A stretch of DNA of 64,000 nucleotides from Enterobacter oligotrophicus (GCF_009176645.1 NZ_AP019007.1:4340001-4404000), one strand, 5' to 3'. Numbered from the stretch's first letter, positions 31,703 through 42,134 are shown. Notes: a model not told the origin generated them from the sequence alone. Made by a program: numbers and translations.

Positions 31703-33058
31703 ATGCAACAGAAATTAAAAGTCGTAACCATTGGCGGCGGCAGCAGCTATACCCCGGAATTACTGGAAGGTTTCCTGAAACGTTATCATGAACTGCCGGT
31801 CAGTGAATTATGGCTGGTGGACGTTGAGGAAGGGCAGGAGAAGCTGAATATTATTTTCGACCTGTGCAAACGCATGGTTGAAAAAGCGGGTGTGCCATTA
31901 ACCGTGCATAAAACGCTCGATCGCCGACTGGCGCTGAAAGATGCTGACTTCGTGACAACCCAACTGCGCGTTGGCCAGCTGAAAGCGCGCGAGCTGGACG
32001 AACGTATTCCGCTGAGTCATGGCTATCTGGGCCAGGAAACCAACGGCGCGGGCGGTCTGTTCAAAGGTTTGCGTACCATTCCGGTGATTTTCGACATCAT
32101 CAAAGATGTGGAAGAGATCTGCCCGAATGCATGGGTGATTAACTTTACCAATCCGGCCGGGATGGTGACCGAGGCAGTCTATCGTCACACCGGCTTCAAA
32201 CGCTTTATTGGCGTCTGTAATATCCCGATTGGCATGAAGATGTTTATCCGCGATGTGCTGGAACTGTCCGACAGCGACGATCTTTCTATCGATCTGTTCG
32301 GCCTCAACCACATGGTGTTTATCAAAGATGTGATGGTGAATGGTCAATCGCGCTTCGCCGAACTGCTCGACGGCGTGGCATCCGGCCGCCTGACTGCGGC
32401 GTCCGTGAAAAACATCTTCGATCTGCCGTTCAGTGAAGGGCTGATCCGCTCGCTGAATCTGCTGCCGTGCTCCTATCTGCTCTACTACTTCAAGCAGAAA
32501 GAGATGCTGGCCATTGAAATGGGCGAGTATTATAAGGGCGGTGCGCGTGCTCAGGTGGTACAGAAAGTTGAGAAGCAGCTATTTGATTTGTATAAAGATC
32601 CGAACCTGAACGTTAAACCGAAAGAGCTGGAGCAGCGTGGCGGGGCGTATTACTCGGACGCGGCGTGCGAAGTGATCAACGCGATTTACAACGACAAGCA
32701 GGCTGAGCACTACGTCAACGTGCCGCACCACGGGCACATCGACAATATTCCGGCAGACTGGGCTGTTGAGATGACCTGTATCCTCGGTCGTGATGGCGCA
32801 ACACCGCATCCGCGCATCACCCACTTCGATGAAAAGGTGATGGGCCTCATTCACACCATCAAAGGGTTTGAAGTGGCGGCAAGCCATGCGGCGCTGAGCG
32901 GCGAACTGAACGACGTACTTCTGGCGCTGAACCTCAGCCCGCTGGTCCATTCTGACCGTGATGCAGAACAGCTGGCGAGTGAGATGATCCTGGCGCACGA
33001 AAAATGGCTGCCAAACTTTGCTGCAACGGTTGAGAAACTGAAGTTCAAACACCGTTAA
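31703..33058 (+). CDS. chbF: 6-phospho-chitobiase (GH4, NAD-dependent)
   Basis: 451 residues, glycoside hydrolase family 4. N-terminal NAD loop TIGGGSSYTPEL, and the metal/catalytic segments GVCNIPIGM and GLNHMVFI. Cleaves mono-deacetylated chitobiose-6-phosphate after ChbG acts. AAGGGAGA precedes the ATG. The 110-base gap to chbR contains a hairpin but no clear promoter. Confidence 0.96.
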   Translation: MQQKLKVVTIGGGSSYTPELLEGFLKRYHELPVSELWLVDVEEGQEKLNIIFDLCKRMVEKAGVPLTVHKTLDRRLALKDADFVTTQLRVGQLKARELDERIPLSHGYLGQETNGAGGLFKGLRTIPVIFDIIKDVEEICPNAWVINFTNPAGMVTEAVYRHTGFKRFIGVCNIPIGMKMFIRDVLELSDSDDLSIDLFGLNHMVFIKDVMVNGQSRFAELLDGVASGRLTAASVKNIFDLPFSEGLIRSLNLLPCSYLLYYFKQKEMLAIEMGEYYKGGARAQVVQKVEKQLFDLYKDPNLNVKPKELEQRGGAYYSDAACEVINAIYNDKQAEHYVNVPHHGHIDNIPADWAVEMTCILGRDGATPHPRITHFDEKVMGLIHTIKGFEVAASHAALSGELNDVLLALNLSPLVHSDRDAEQLASEMILAHEKWLPNFAATVEKLKFKHR

Positions 33059-33069
33059 GAGGATGAGCA

Positions 33070-33819
33070 ATGGAAAACCTGCTGATCGTAAATGCCGATG
33101 ATTTTGGCCTGTCGAAAGGGCAGAACTACGGCATTATTGAAGCCTGTCGTCGGGGGGTAGTGACCTCCACAACGGCATTAGTCAACGGTGAGGCGATTGA
33201 ACATGCCGCCCAACTGAGCCATGAAGCGCCGGGCCTGGGCGTGGGGATGCACTTTGTGCTCACGCTGGGAATGCCGCTGTCACCGATGCCGGGTCTGACG
33301 CGCGACGGACAGCTGGGGAAATGGATTTGGGAACTGGCAGAGCAGGATGCTCTGCCGCTCGATGAGATTGCCCGCGAGCTGGATTGCCAGTTTAACCGCT
33401 TTGTTGACCTGTTTGGACGTGAGCCGACGCACATTGACAGCCACCATCATGTGCATATGATCCCGGCGATTTTCCCGATTGTTGTGGAATTTGCTCAACG
33501 AAAGGGCGTGGCGATGCGTGTGGATCGAGAGGTGCGCGGATTGCCGGAGTTCGCCGTGACAACAACGGAGGGGTTCAGCAGTGCATTTTACGGCGACGCG
33601 ATCGACGAAGCGCTGTTCCTGCAGGTGCTGGATGCCTCAGCCGCGCGAGGTGAATGTTCGCTGGAGGTGATGGCGCATCCTGCGTTTGTCGATAACATCG
33701 TGCGTAAGAGTGCTTATTGCTGGCCGCGCCTGACGGAGCTGGATGTGCTGACGTCGGCGTCGCTGAAATATGCGATTGCCGAGCGCGGATATCGTCTGGG
33801 GACGTTTGGGGATCTTTGA
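33070..33819 (+). CDS. chbG: Chitobiose-6-phosphate monodeacetylase (YdjC family)
   Basis: 249 residues. YdjC-family deacetylase with the metal motifs NADDFG (residues 9-14) and HIDSHHHVH. It removes one acetyl group from chitobiose-6-phosphate, which is needed both for ChbF hydrolysis and for ChbR induction. Starts 11 bases after chbF behind AGAGGATG and closes the operon. Confidence 0.96.
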   Translation: MENLLIVNADDFGLSKGQNYGIIEACRRGVVTSTTALVNGEAIEHAAQLSHEAPGLGVGMHFVLTLGMPLSPMPGLTRDGQLGKWIWELAEQDALPLDEIARELDCQFNRFVDLFGREPTHIDSHHHVHMIPAIFPIVVEFAQRKGVAMRVDREVRGLPEFAVTTTEGFSSAFYGDAIDEALFLQVLDASAARGECSLEVMAHPAFVDNIVRKSAYCWPRLTELDVLTSASLKYAIAERGYRLGTFGDL

Positions 33820-33846
33820 GATAAAGCCCGGTGGCGAGGTAAAAGC

Positions 33847-33875
33847 AAAACGGTAACCTGGGTTACCGTTTTTAT
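33847..33875 (+). terminator. Intrinsic terminator of the chb operon
   Basis: CGGTAACC (33851-33858) pairs with GGTTACCG (33861-33868), flanked by AAAA and TTTTTATT. Confidence 0.88.
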
Positions 33876-33883
33876 TGTTTTCT

Positions 33884-33914
33884 CCCTCTCCCGTGGGAGA
33901 GGGGTGGGGTGAGG
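33884..33914. repeat. Interspersed palindromic repeat (CCCTCTCCC-type)
   Basis: CCCTCTCCC-GT-GGGAGAGGG is a perfect 9-base palindrome followed by GTGGGGTGAGGG. I recognise this as a sequence commonly scattered between genes in Enterobacter-type genomes. It lies between the convergent chbG and katE. Confidence 0.6.
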
Positions 33915-33942
33915 GCATCAGGCCGCACAACCGGGAATGGTT

Positions 33943-36192
33943 TTACGCCGGGATCTGATCAATCTTACTGCTGCGCGACCAGACGCGGTGCGCCGCAAGC
34001 AAATCAAACAGCTTCGTCATAAACGCATCGTCAACGTTATCTCCCTCGACAATACCGTCCTCACCCTGCTCGGCAACCTTCAGCTGCGCCTTAAACTGAC
34101 GCGCGTCGCCGGACAACGCGATCGGTTTCAGGTGCTTATAGGCTTCCAGCAGATAATATACGGCGTCACCGTTGGTCAGCAGGCTGGCAATATCGCCGCA
34201 TGGCACAATCACCGCATCCACCGTCAGCGATGGCGCGCCGGCAAAGGTCGCGGCAATCGGCAGCACTGAGCCATCGTCCGCCGTCACCTCGCCCATACGG
34301 GAATAAAGCAGTTTCGCATGCACGCCTTGGGTTTTCAGCGCCTGCATAATCCCCAGCACGTCGCTGGCGCGGGTTTTGTCGTTCAGCAGGATGGCGACCA
34401 CGCGGCCCTTAATCGAACCACCCGGCACCGCGTAAAGGCTCAGCGACGGATCTTTCTTCACGCCGTTAACCTCTTTCGGCGGTGCAAGATTGCGTTGCTC
34501 ATCGGTCAGGGTAATGCCGAGGTTATCCGCCACGCTCTGGGCGAGCTGAATATCAATATGCGCCAGCTGATCGACCACGCGCTCGCGGATGTACGTCCGC
34601 ACCACTTTGCTCAGTTCGAAACTGAACCCGCCGATAATATGCTGCTGCTCAATTGGGGTCTGGCTGTTCCAGAACAGGCGAGGATGAGCGTAATACTCCC
34701 CGAACGACGGGCTACGTTCGCGAATTTTTGCCCCGTCGACGCGTTCCTGATACGACTCAAACCCGCCGCGTTTCGGGCCTGGCGGTGTTTCGCGCGGCCA
34801 GTTATCGTTGATCGAGTTCGGTTCGTAGTTCGCGGGATTGGTGTCGATATCCTGACGATGCATCCCGTCACGCTGGAAATTATGGTACGGGCAGGTTGGG
34901 CGGTTAATCGGGATTTCGTGGAAGTTCGGGCCACCAAGACGGCTGATCTGCGTATCAGTGTAGGAGAACAGGCGTCCCTGAAGCAGCGGGTCGTTGGTGA
35001 AATCCAGACCGGGAACGATATGACCCGGATGGAACGCAGCCTGCTCGTTTTCCGCAAAGAAGTTATCCGGGTTGCGGTTGAGCACCATTTTGCCCACCAG
35101 TTGTACCGGCACCAGCTCTTCCGGAATCAGCTTGGTAGGATCAAGCAGGTCGAAATCGAATTTAAACTCGTCTTCTTCCGGAATGAGCTGAAGTCCCAGT
35201 TCATATTCCGGGAAATCCCCAGCTTCAATGGCTTCCCATAGTTCGCGACGGTGGAAGTCCGGGTCGCGTCCGGTCAGCTTTTGAGCCTCATCCCACACCA
35301 GCGAGGCTTTACCTGCAACCGGCTTCCAGTGGAAGCGGACAAACGTCGCTTTGCCCTCGGCGTTGATCAGGCGGAAGGTATGGATGCCAAACCCCTCCAT
35401 AGTGCGGAAACTGCGCGGAATCCCACGGTCAGACATTGCCCACATCACGTTGTGTAATGTTTCTGGTTGCAGGGAAACGTAGTCCCAGAAGGTGTCATGC
35501 GCACTTTGTCCCTGCGGTATAGCCCAGTGAGGCTCTGGTTTTACGGCATGGACAAAGTCAGGAAATTTATGCGCATCCTGAATGAAGAAAATCGGCGTGT
35601 TATTGCCGACCAGGTCGAAAATCCCCTCTTCGGTATAAAACTTGGTCGCGAAGCCACGAATATCGCGCACCGTGTCGGCCGAGCCTGCGCCACCCTGCAC
35701 GGTGGAGAATCGCACAAACACGGGCGTGATTTTATCGGGATCGGAGAGGAAGTCCGCTTTGGTGATCGCTTTCAGGCTTTTGTAGGGCTGGAAATAGCCG
35801 TGTGCGGCGGAACCGCGGGCGTGAACGATACGTTCCGGTATGCGCTCGTGGTCAAAATGGGTGATCTTTTCACGCAGGATAAAATCTTCCAGTAGGGTCG
35901 GCCCCCGGTTGCCTGCGCGCAGGGAGTTTTGGTCATCAGCGATACGCACTCCCTGGTTGGTGGTGAGCGCAAAGCCTTCTCCGCCTTTACGATGAGGTTC
36001 AAGTGCGTTGAGCTTTTCATTTCCGTTCTCCGGGGATTTCATACTTCCCGGTGCAGTGGGCTGATCGCCTGGAGCCGATGGGCCTGGGGAAGGGCGGTGA
36101 GATCCGTCAGCGGGAGCCAGCGAGTCCATACCCGGCTGAGATTCTTCAGTGCCATGAATGGGTGATTGATGTGGTTTATCTTTGTTCGACAT
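33943..36192 (-). CDS. katE: Catalase HPII, large-subunit monofunctional catalase
   Basis: 749 residues (E. coli 753). Stationary-phase catalase with the N-terminal extension and C-terminal flavodoxin-like domain of the clade II enzymes. Heme pocket residues H124 ([12 protein letters not shown]) and N197 (VGNNTPIFF), and proximal tyrosine in [12 protein letters not shown] 36192 has AGGAGAAG upstream. On the minus strand CTATCCT (36238-36232) resembles a sigma-S -10 element, consistent with RpoS control, but this is weak evidence. Confidence 0.97.
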   Translation of the reverse strand: MSNKDKPHQSPIHGTEESQPGMDSLAPADGSHRPSPGPSAPGDQPTAPGSMKSPENGNEKLNALEPHRKGGEGFALTTNQGVRIADDQNSLRAGNRGPTLLEDFILREKITHFDHERIPERIVHARGSAAHGYFQPYKSLKAITKADFLSDPDKITPVFVRFSTVQGGAGSADTVRDIRGFATKFYTEEGIFDLVGNNTPIFFIQDAHKFPDFVHAVKPEPHWAIPQGQSAHDTFWDYVSLQPETLHNVMWAMSDRGIPRSFRTMEGFGIHTFRLINAEGKATFVRFHWKPVAGKASLVWDEAQKLTGRDPDFHRRELWEAIEAGDFPEYELGLQLIPEEDEFKFDFDLLDPTKLIPEELVPVQLVGKMVLNRNPDNFFAENEQAAFHPGHIVPGLDFTNDPLLQGRLFSYTDTQISRLGGPNFHEIPINRPTCPYHNFQRDGMHRQDIDTNPANYEPNSINDNWPRETPPGPKRGGFESYQERVDGAKIRERSPSFGEYYAHPRLFWNSQTPIEQQHIIGGFSFELSKVVRTYIRERVVDQLAHIDIQLAQSVADNLGITLTDEQRNLAPPKEVNGVKKDPSLSLYAVPGGSIKGRVVAILLNDKTRASDVLGIMQALKTQGVHAKLLYSRMGEVTADDGSVLPIAATFAGAPSLTVDAVIVPCGDIASLLTNGDAVYYLLEAYKHLKPIALSGDARQFKAQLKVAEQGEDGIVEGDNVDDAFMTKLFDLLAAHRVWSRSSKIDQIPA

Positions 36193-36395
36193 TGCACGCT
36201 TCTCCTTTATTCATTGCCAAAAACCCTATTAAGGATAGAACAATGTCGTGAGATGACAGGCGAACTAAGAGTTTTCAGAAGACTTGCTTAGCGAAAGGGG
36301 CTTTCTGCAGCATGGAAGGCGCGACGCATGGGGGGAGAATCGGCTATGATAGAAATTTCCTGCTTCAAGAATGTGCTTTAGTGAACCAGTCGCTT

Positions 36396-36635
36396 ATGAA
36401 ACCATTTCGTCAACAAAACCGTCCTGTTATTAGCTACGTGCCCCGCGTCGAACCTGCGCCGCCCGAACACGCCCTGAAGGTAGATGGTTTTCGCGATGTG
36501 TGGCAATTACGGGGCAAATACGTCGCCTTTGTCCTTATTGGTGAGCATTTTCGCCGTTCTCCTGCTTTTTCGATGCCGGAATCGGCGCAGCGATGGGCGG
36601 TACAGACCCGTCAGGACGAGGAAGTTGAAGAATAA
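36396..36635 (+). CDS. cedA: CedA, cell division activator
   Basis: 79 residues (E. coli 80) with conserved RQQNR...ISYVPRxEPAPPEHA...DVWxLRGKYVAFVL. CedA binds DNA and was found as a multicopy activator of division after over-initiation; more recent work links it to RNA polymerase. ATG 36396 matches the E. coli N-terminus; a longer frame from 36312 has no support. No strong SD is visible. Divergent from katE and convergent with tcyP. Confidence 0.93.
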   Translation: MKPFRQQNRPVISYVPRVEPAPPEHALKVDGFRDVWQLRGKYVAFVLIGEHFRRSPAFSMPESAQRWAVQTRQDEEVEE

Positions 36636-36642
36636 CAATCAT

Positions 36643-36670
36643 AAAAAAACCGCCATCAGGCGGTTTTTTT
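36643..36670. terminator. Bidirectional terminator between cedA and tcyP
   Basis: AAAAAAACCGCC-ATCA-GGCGGTTTTTTT is symmetric, so it has a T-run in both directions and can serve both convergent genes. Confidence 0.92.
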
Positions 36671-36683
36671 ATTTCAGCAGTGA

Positions 36684-38075
36684 TTAGCGGTGAGCCAGTT
36701 CGGCGTCGTCTTCACTTTCCAGAATCGCTTTATCCGTCTGCTTCAGCCACTGGCTGGTCAGCGTCCCGGCGGTCATGGAGCCGCTGACGTTCAGCGCGGT
36801 ACGGCCCATGTCGATCAGCGGTTCAACGGAGATCAGCAGCGCAACCAGCGTTACCGGCAGGCCGAGAGCTGGCAGAACAATCAGCGCTGCGAAGGTCGCG
36901 CCACCGCCCACACCCGCAACACCTGCGGAGCTAATGGTGACAATACCAACCAGCGTGGCAATCCAGACCGGGTCCAGTGGGTTGATACCCACCGTCGGCG
37001 CAACCATTACCGCCAGCATCGCCGGGTAGAGGCCTGCGCAACCGTTCTGACCAATGGTGGCACCGAAAGAGGCAGAGAAGCTGGCGATAGACTCCGGCAC
37101 GCCCAGGCGACGCGTCTGCGCTTCAACGTTCAGCGGAATAGACGCGGCGCTGGAGCGGCTGGTGAAGGCGAAGGTCAGGACCGGCCAGACCTTACGGAAG
37201 TATTTCAGCGGGCTTACGCCGTTCACGCCCAGCAGGATACCGTGTACCACAAACATGATGCCCAGACCGAGGTAAGAGGCAATCACAAAGCTGCCCAGCT
37301 TAATGATGTCCTGCAGGTTAGAGCCCGCAACCACTTTGGTCATCAGCGCCAGCACGCCGTATGGCGTTAACTGCATCACCAGACGAACCAGTTTCATCAC
37401 CCAGCTTTGCAGCGTATCAATAGCGGTCAGTACGCGTTCGCCTTTCGGCGCGTCGTCTTTCAGCAGCTTCAGTGCTGCCACACCGAGGAATGCAGCGAAG
37501 ATTACCACGCTGATAATGGAGGTTGGGCTTGCGCCGGTCAGGTCAGCAAACGGGTTCTTCGGAATGAAGGAGAGCACCATCTGCGGAACGGTCAGATCGG
37601 CAACTTTACCCACATAGTTGGTCTGGATCGCCGTCAAACGAGCCGTTTCCGCTGTGCCCTGCACCAGACCTTCGGCGGTCAGGCCAAACAGGTTGGTCAC
37701 CAGTACACCGACCAGCGCTGCAATCAGCGTGGTAAAGAGCAGTGTACCGATGGTCAGGAAGCTGATTTTTCCCAACTGACTGGCGTTATGCAGACGGGCA
37801 ACGGCGCTCAAAATTGAGGCAAAGACCAGTGGCATAACGATCATTTGCAGCAGCTGAACATAGCCGTTACCGACAATGTTAAACCACTGGATAGAGTCTT
37901 TCAGAACCGGATTATCGGAACCGTAAATAGCCTGTAATGCCAGACCAAATACGACACCCATGCCCAGACCAACCAGCACTTTCTTCGCCAGGCTCCACTG
38001 TTTGTGGCGCGCCTGCGCAAGAAGCAATAGCAATACAACGAACACGACAATGTTCGCGATGAGTGGAAAATTCAT
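36684..38075 (-). CDS. tcyP: TcyP (YdjN), L-cystine/sulfur-compound transporter
   Basis: 463 residues, sodium/dicarboxylate symporter family, inner membrane with about nine hydrophobic segments. Nearly identical to E. coli YdjN in regions such as [20 protein letters not shown] and [16 protein letters not shown]. Imports cystine and related compounds; a CysB target in E. coli. Its end is shared with cedA through a bidirectional terminator. Confidence 0.95.
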   Translation of the reverse strand: MNFPLIANIVVFVVLLLLLAQARHKQWSLAKKVLVGLGMGVVFGLALQAIYGSDNPVLKDSIQWFNIVGNGYVQLLQMIVMPLVFASILSAVARLHNASQLGKISFLTIGTLLFTTLIAALVGVLVTNLFGLTAEGLVQGTAETARLTAIQTNYVGKVADLTVPQMVLSFIPKNPFADLTGASPTSIISVVIFAAFLGVAALKLLKDDAPKGERVLTAIDTLQSWVMKLVRLVMQLTPYGVLALMTKVVAGSNLQDIIKLGSFVIASYLGLGIMFVVHGILLGVNGVSPLKYFRKVWPVLTFAFTSRSSAASIPLNVEAQTRRLGVPESIASFSASFGATIGQNGCAGLYPAMLAVMVAPTVGINPLDPVWIATLVGIVTISSAGVAGVGGGATFAALIVLPALGLPVTLVALLISVEPLIDMGRTALNVSGSMTAGTLTSQWLKQTDKAILESEDDAELAHR

Positions 38076-38201
38076 CCCCGTTCTCCTGATTTATTATGTG
38101 GTCGGTTTACCCGAACCTGTTGGCGCAAGGTTAGCAGAAGTGTGATGTCGCGCTTATATCCAAATGGAATGGATTATGACAAATGTGATTGTTTTGTCGG
38201 T

Positions 38202-38792
38202 TTAATGTTCGATCTGGTGATTAATAAAACGATTGAACTGAAACTGCAGCGAATTAATCATCTGTGATGACCAGCGAACTGCACCATTTTCGGGCAATGT
38301 TTGTGGCATCCAGACGGCATAAGCAAAAAGCGCCATGCACAGAACGCGCTCCAACTGGTTCCCTTTTTGCGGGACGAGAATAGGGAAACGGAAGCGCCAG
38401 CGGCAGGGCCAGAGCAGCGGAACGCCTGCAGGCGTCAGCATATCCGCAAGAATGTGGCTTAAATAGCCGAGCACCATACCCTGAATGGCATCGGCGGGCA
38501 CAATCCAGCTTTCAGGAACCTTAAGGTAAAAGAGGGTTAACAAGCCAAACACGGCCAGCAGGCTGTGGGTAAATCCGCGATGGCCGAACGCTCTGGCAAT
38601 GGGTTTGGATACCCACTTTAACCGTTGCCCGAGAAACGATTTCGGATGGTCAATATCCGGCAGCAGGCAGGTCAATACGGCGGAAGGGACAATATGCCAC
38701 CAGTCCCCCTGTGCCAGCACAGGGGTCAGTTCAGCGTTTTTTGCAAACACCGCGCATGCAATTGAAAAAAGCAGGTGGCCTTCCGCCGTCAT
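38202..38792 (-). CDS. ydjM: YdjM, SOS-regulated inner-membrane metal-dependent hydrolase-like protein
   Basis: 196 residues with several hydrophobic segments and the YdjM/LexA-binding membrane hydrolase family motif: PDIDHPKSFLGQRL, GHRGFTHSLL and SHILADMLTPAGVPLLWP. The spaced His/Asp residues look like metal ligands. In E. coli it is LexA-controlled with unknown function. ATG 38792 lies 15 bases inside from a LexA box. Confidence 0.94.
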   Translation of the reverse strand: MTAEGHLLFSIACAVFAKNAELTPVLAQGDWWHIVPSAVLTCLLPDIDHPKSFLGQRLKWVSKPIARAFGHRGFTHSLLAVFGLLTLFYLKVPESWIVPADAIQGMVLGYLSHILADMLTPAGVPLLWPCRWRFRFPILVPQKGNQLERVLCMALFAYAVWMPQTLPENGAVRWSSQMINSLQFQFNRFINHQIEH

Positions 38793-38806
38793 GATAAAAC
38801 CCAGAA

Positions 38807-38826
38807 AACTGTCGATTCATACAGTA
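38807..38826 (-). promoter_or_regulatory. LexA (SOS) box of ydjM
   Basis: AACTGTCGATTCATACAGTA contains an exact CTGT-N8-ACAG core immediately upstream of ydjM. A second TATACAGTG (38835-38844 region) is only a half-site. Confidence 0.8.
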
Positions 38827-38886
38827 TAGGGTTTTTATACAGTGCGCGAAAGAGGTGACGGTGTAACTCTTTGTCACAATGTGGTG

Positions 38887-39648
38887 TTAACGCGCGAGCC
38901 AGCCACCGTCGACGGCCAGCGTGTGCCCGTTGACGTAATCCGATGCCGCTGACGCGAGAAACACCACCGGACCTTGCAGGTCATCCGGGAGCCCCCAGCG
39001 TCCGGCGGGGATACGGTCGAGGATCTCCTGGCTGCGCTGCTCGTCATCGCGCAGTTGCTGCGTGTTATTCGTTGCCATATAACCCGGCGCGATGGCGTTC
39101 ACATTGATGCCATGCGCCGCCCACTCGTTTGCCAGCAGACGCGTGATACCAAGTACGCCGCTTTTGGACGCGGTATAAGAGGGAACGCGAATCCCGCCCT
39201 GGAAAGAGAGCATGGAGGCGATGTTGATGATTTTTCCCCCCTGGCCCTGAACAATGAACTGCTTCGCTACAGCCTGAGAGAGGAAAAACACCGTTTTGAG
39301 ATTCAGATTGATGACGTCATCCCAGTCTTTTTCACTGAACGCCAGCGCATCCTGTCGACGGATAGTCCCGGCATTATTCACCAGGATATCAAGGCGTCCC
39401 ATCTCCCCGACGGCGCTATCCACCACGCTCTGGATACTCTCCTGCTGACCGAGATCGGCACGAATTGCCATAAATCGTCTTCCACATGCGGTTACGAGGG
39501 CGGCAGTTTCTTCGGGGACTTTACGGTTTACGCCAACGATATCGCATCCGGCCTGCGCCAGTGCGAGCGCCATTCCTTGTCCCAGACCGGTATCGCATCC
39601 GGTGACAAGGGCCACTTTACCTGAAAGAGTGAAGGTATCCAGTATCAT
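38887..39648 (-). CDS. kduD: KduD-type 2-dehydro-3-deoxy-D-gluconate 5-dehydrogenase (SDR)
   Basis: 253 residues, the KduD length. SDR features: TGCDTGLGQG cofactor loop, NNAG (in ILVNNAGTIRR), catalytic serine in NIASMLSF and YTASKSG (Y-x-x-x-K). Very close to E. coli KduD, especially IRVPSYTASKSGVLGITRLLANEWA and NNTQQLRDDEQR. KduD reduces 2,5-diketo-3-deoxygluconate in uronate/pectin breakdown and pairs with KduI. No kduI is linked here; the gene stands alone between ydjM and hxpB, where E. coli has none. Substrate is therefore inferred. Confidence 0.85.
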   Translation of the reverse strand: MILDTFTLSGKVALVTGCDTGLGQGMALALAQAGCDIVGVNRKVPEETAALVTACGRRFMAIRADLGQQESIQSVVDSAVGEMGRLDILVNNAGTIRRQDALAFSEKDWDDVINLNLKTVFFLSQAVAKQFIVQGQGGKIINIASMLSFQGGIRVPSYTASKSGVLGITRLLANEWAAHGINVNAIAPGYMATNNTQQLRDDEQRSQEILDRIPAGRWGLPDDLQGPVVFLASAASDYVNGHTLAVDGGWLAR

Positions 39649-39747
39649 ACGCGCCTCAGATATAGGGTTATTGTCGTTCTGAACGTAAGGATAGGAGGCA
39701 GGCGCAGGAAAAGCAAATAATATGAAACGATGTTTTATTTTTAATTT

Positions 39748-39767
39748 CAGGCAGCGAACGCTGCCTG
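39748..39767 (-). terminator. Terminator-like hairpin after hxpB
   Basis: CAGGCAGCG and CGCTGCCTG are perfectly complementary (39748-39756, 39759-39767), ten bases after the hxpB stop on the minus strand. No T-run follows, so Rho-independent termination is uncertain. Confidence 0.45.
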
Positions 39768-39777
39768 TAGATGCGTA

Positions 39778-40449
39778 TTATTCGCCGCGCAGATGCTGAA
39801 CTGTCAGATCGGCAAGCGATGTCAGTTTTACATCAGCCAGCGCGAAACGGGGATCGTGGCGGCCTTCTTCAGCAGGAACAACAATAGAGCGCATACGTGC
39901 GGCTTTTGAGGCGACCATGCCGTTAACGGAATCTTCCAGTGCCACGCAGGTCAGGGGATCGAGGCCGAGTTTAGCGGCGCAGTCCATGTAAACCTGCGGG
40001 TGCGGCTTGCTGTAAGGGAGTTTTTCGGCGGAGGCCAGCGCATCGAAGCTGTCACGCAGCTCAAACATAGTCAGCACTTTTTCCAGCATGTGCAGCGGTG
40101 AGGCCGAGGCCAGCCCGACCTTAAGCCCTTGTGCTTTGCACAGCGCGACGGCTTCCCGAACGCCAGGTAAAAGAGGTTTGTACTCTTCGACCAGCGTAAT
40201 GGCGCGTTGGATAATGCGTGCGGTGACTTCATCGCGATCGGGCCCTGCCCACGGCTGGTGGGCGTACCACAGCTCAACGACCATATCAATGCGCAGCCCA
40301 AGCGTATCGGGCAGTTCGTTACGACGGCTAATATCTACGCCCAGGCTGGCCATGACATCCAGTTCAGCGCGATCCCACAGGGGCTCGGAATCAATCAACA
40401 ACCCATCCATGTCAAAAATAGCGGCAAGTATTTGGCGCGGTGTCGACAT
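39778..40449 (-). CDS. hxpB: HxpB (YniC), hexitol/2-deoxyglucose-6-phosphate phosphatase
   Basis: 223 residues (E. coli 222), HAD superfamily. Catalytic motif FDMDGLLIDSEP (nucleophile D of DMD), GLASASPLHML and the C-terminal ALEDSVNGM. Dephosphorylates 2-deoxyglucose-6-phosphate and hexitol phosphates. ATG 40449 preferred over the adjacent GTG 40452 by family N-terminus MSTPRQILAAIF. Divergent from yniB. Confidence 0.96.
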   Translation of the reverse strand: MSTPRQILAAIFDMDGLLIDSEPLWDRAELDVMASLGVDISRRNELPDTLGLRIDMVVELWYAHQPWAGPDRDEVTARIIQRAITLVEEYKPLLPGVREAVALCKAQGLKVGLASASPLHMLEKVLTMFELRDSFDALASAEKLPYSKPHPQVYMDCAAKLGLDPLTCVALEDSVNGMVASKAARMRSIVVPAEEGRHDPRFALADVKLTSLADLTVQHLRGE

Positions 40450-40594
40450 CACAACGTCTCCTTCTCTCAGGTGTTCGACAGACGATCGGTGCTAAGCACA
40501 AGCAATTTAGCATATTGCTTTTAAAGAGCGGGCGAAAATGATGGGCAGCAGGTAGACTTAGGCACAAATAACGCGTCTTTTTGAAGGGGAACTG

Positions 40595-41131
40595 ATGACG
40601 TATCAACAAGCTGGACGCATCGCTGTCTTAAAACGTATTGCCGGTTGGGTCATTTTTATTCCGGCCGTGATTTCCACGCTGATTTCTGTGCTCAAATTTA
40701 TGTACGATCACAGTGAAAAACAGCCGGGTATCAATGCGGTAATGCTTGATTTTGCTCATGTCATGATTGAAATGATGCGCTTTAACACGCCGTTCTTGAA
40801 CTTTTTCTGGTTCAACTCGCCCACGCCGGATTTTCATCAGCAGTTAAACGTTGGATTCTGGATTATCTACGCGCTGATCTTTATTGCCTTAGCGTTGCAG
40901 GCATCCGGCGCTCGCATGAGCCGTCAAACGCGCTTTTTGCGTGAAGGCGTGGAAGATCAGCTGATTCTGGAGAAGGCCAAAGGGCCTGAAGGGTTGAGTC
41001 GTCAACAGATTGAGTCGCGCATCGTGGTGCCGCGCCATACGATTTTACTGCAGATTTTCCCGCTCTATATCCTGCCAGCGATCATTATCGTGGCCGGATA
41101 CTTCTTCTTCTCTCTGCTCGGTTTTATTTAA
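40595..41131 (+). CDS. yniB: YniB, inner-membrane protein of unknown function
   Basis: 178 residues (same position and length class as E. coli YniB). Three hydrophobic segments, near residues 15-35, 85-102 and 148-175, with charged cytoplasmic stretch RQTRFLREGVEDQL between. No enzymatic motif seen. GAAGGGGAAC precedes the ATG. A hairpin separates it from convergent yniA. Confidence 0.92.
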   Translation: MTYQQAGRIAVLKRIAGWVIFIPAVISTLISVLKFMYDHSEKQPGINAVMLDFAHVMIEMMRFNTPFLNFFWFNSPTPDFHQQLNVGFWIIYALIFIALALQASGARMSRQTRFLREGVEDQLILEKAKGPEGLSRQQIESRIVVPRHTILLQIFPLYILPAIIIVAGYFFFSLLGFI

Positions 41132-41138
41132 GCGTAAA

Positions 41139-41161
41139 ACGGGTGGTGTGTGACCACCCGT
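41139..41161. terminator. Terminator-like hairpin between yniB and yniA
   Basis: ACGGGTGGT (41139-41147) pairs with ACCACCCGT (41153-41161) with a 5-base loop between convergent genes; no T-run on either side. Confidence 0.55.
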
Positions 41162-41168
41162 GTTGCCG

Positions 41169-42029
41169 TCAGGCTGCCAGGATGCGATCCAGGGCGCGCT
41201 GTGCGTTTACCAGATGTTCGCCACCAAACAGAATGGCCCGGTTAATCAGGGTATAAAGCTGATAAATTGGCTGGCGTTCGAGGAAATCCGATGGCAGGGG
41301 CGAAACCGACTGATACCCGTCGTAAATTTGCGGAGGCTGCTCGGGGTGCAGGGGCAGCATAGCCAGATCGCACTCTCTGTCTCCCCAGTAACAGGCAGGG
41401 TCGAAGATGTACGGCCCGTTTGGCCCCAGCGCACAGTTTTCAGACCACAAATCACCGTGCAGCAGCGAAGGCTGAGGTTGATGCGAGGCCAGACGCTGCT
41501 GAATATGTTCGACGATGGCATCGATATTACCGAACTCCATTCCCTTTTCGGAGGCCAGTTCCAGCTGCCAGCCGATACGCTGTTCGGCAAAGAAGGTCGA
41601 CCAGCGACGCTGCCAGGCATTCGGCTGCGGCGTGGTGGAGAGATCGTTATCGAAATCAAGGCCAAATTGCGGTTGATCGCTCCACTGATGCAGGCGGGCA
41701 ATCTGCTGGCCGAGAATGAACGCATTATGCGCATCTAACGGGCGGGCCGGGAGATACTCCATCACCAGAAAGCTGTAATCACGATCGCTGCCAACTGCCC
41801 ACACCTGCGGGACGGTAACGGTTTTGCTCCGCGACAGCAGTTCCAGTTGATCGGCTTCGGCAGTGAAGATAGGGAGAAGCTCACGTTCATCGCACTTCAC
41901 GAAAAGATCGCGACCCGCGTAACGTAAATGCCACGCGGCGTGGATCTCTCCGCCTGGCAGTTCGTTACGCAGTTCAATTTCACCTTCACCCAGTTGCTCA
42001 CTTAAAAGATGACTGATAGCCTGCCACAT
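41169..42029 (-). CDS. yniA: YniA, fructosamine kinase family protein
   Basis: 286 residues, same as E. coli YniA. Aminoglycoside-phosphotransferase-like kinase fold: nucleotide lysine near LFVKCDERE, catalytic LLHGDLWSENCA and the metal DPACYWGDRECDLAM. Fructosamine kinases phosphorylate sugars attached to lysine and so deglycate proteins; YniA's substrate is not proven. Pairs with convergent yniB. Confidence 0.94.
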   Translation of the reverse strand: MWQAISHLLSEQLGEGEIELRNELPGGEIHAAWHLRYAGRDLFVKCDERELLPIFTAEADQLELLSRSKTVTVPQVWAVGSDRDYSFLVMEYLPARPLDAHNAFILGQQIARLHQWSDQPQFGLDFDNDLSTTPQPNAWQRRWSTFFAEQRIGWQLELASEKGMEFGNIDAIVEHIQQRLASHQPQPSLLHGDLWSENCALGPNGPYIFDPACYWGDRECDLAMLPLHPEQPPQIYDGYQSVSPLPSDFLERQPIYQLYTLINRAILFGGEHLVNAQRALDRILAA

Positions 42030-42134
42030 GATGTCTCTCCCATGTTGTCTGCCAGATCATAAAGTTAGCGCAAAACGGCTGTAAAAAAATACGAACTAAC
42101 GCACACCTGAGCGGTTTAGTTTCATACAGGGCAC

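Noticed and set aside
33876..33942. Insertion-sequence remnant between chbG and katE
   Set aside because: Only a short palindromic interspersed repeat is present, with no transposase sequence or target duplication.
38830..38845. Second LexA box at ydjM
   Set aside because: Only the ACAG half is present; no CTGT lies eight bases before it.
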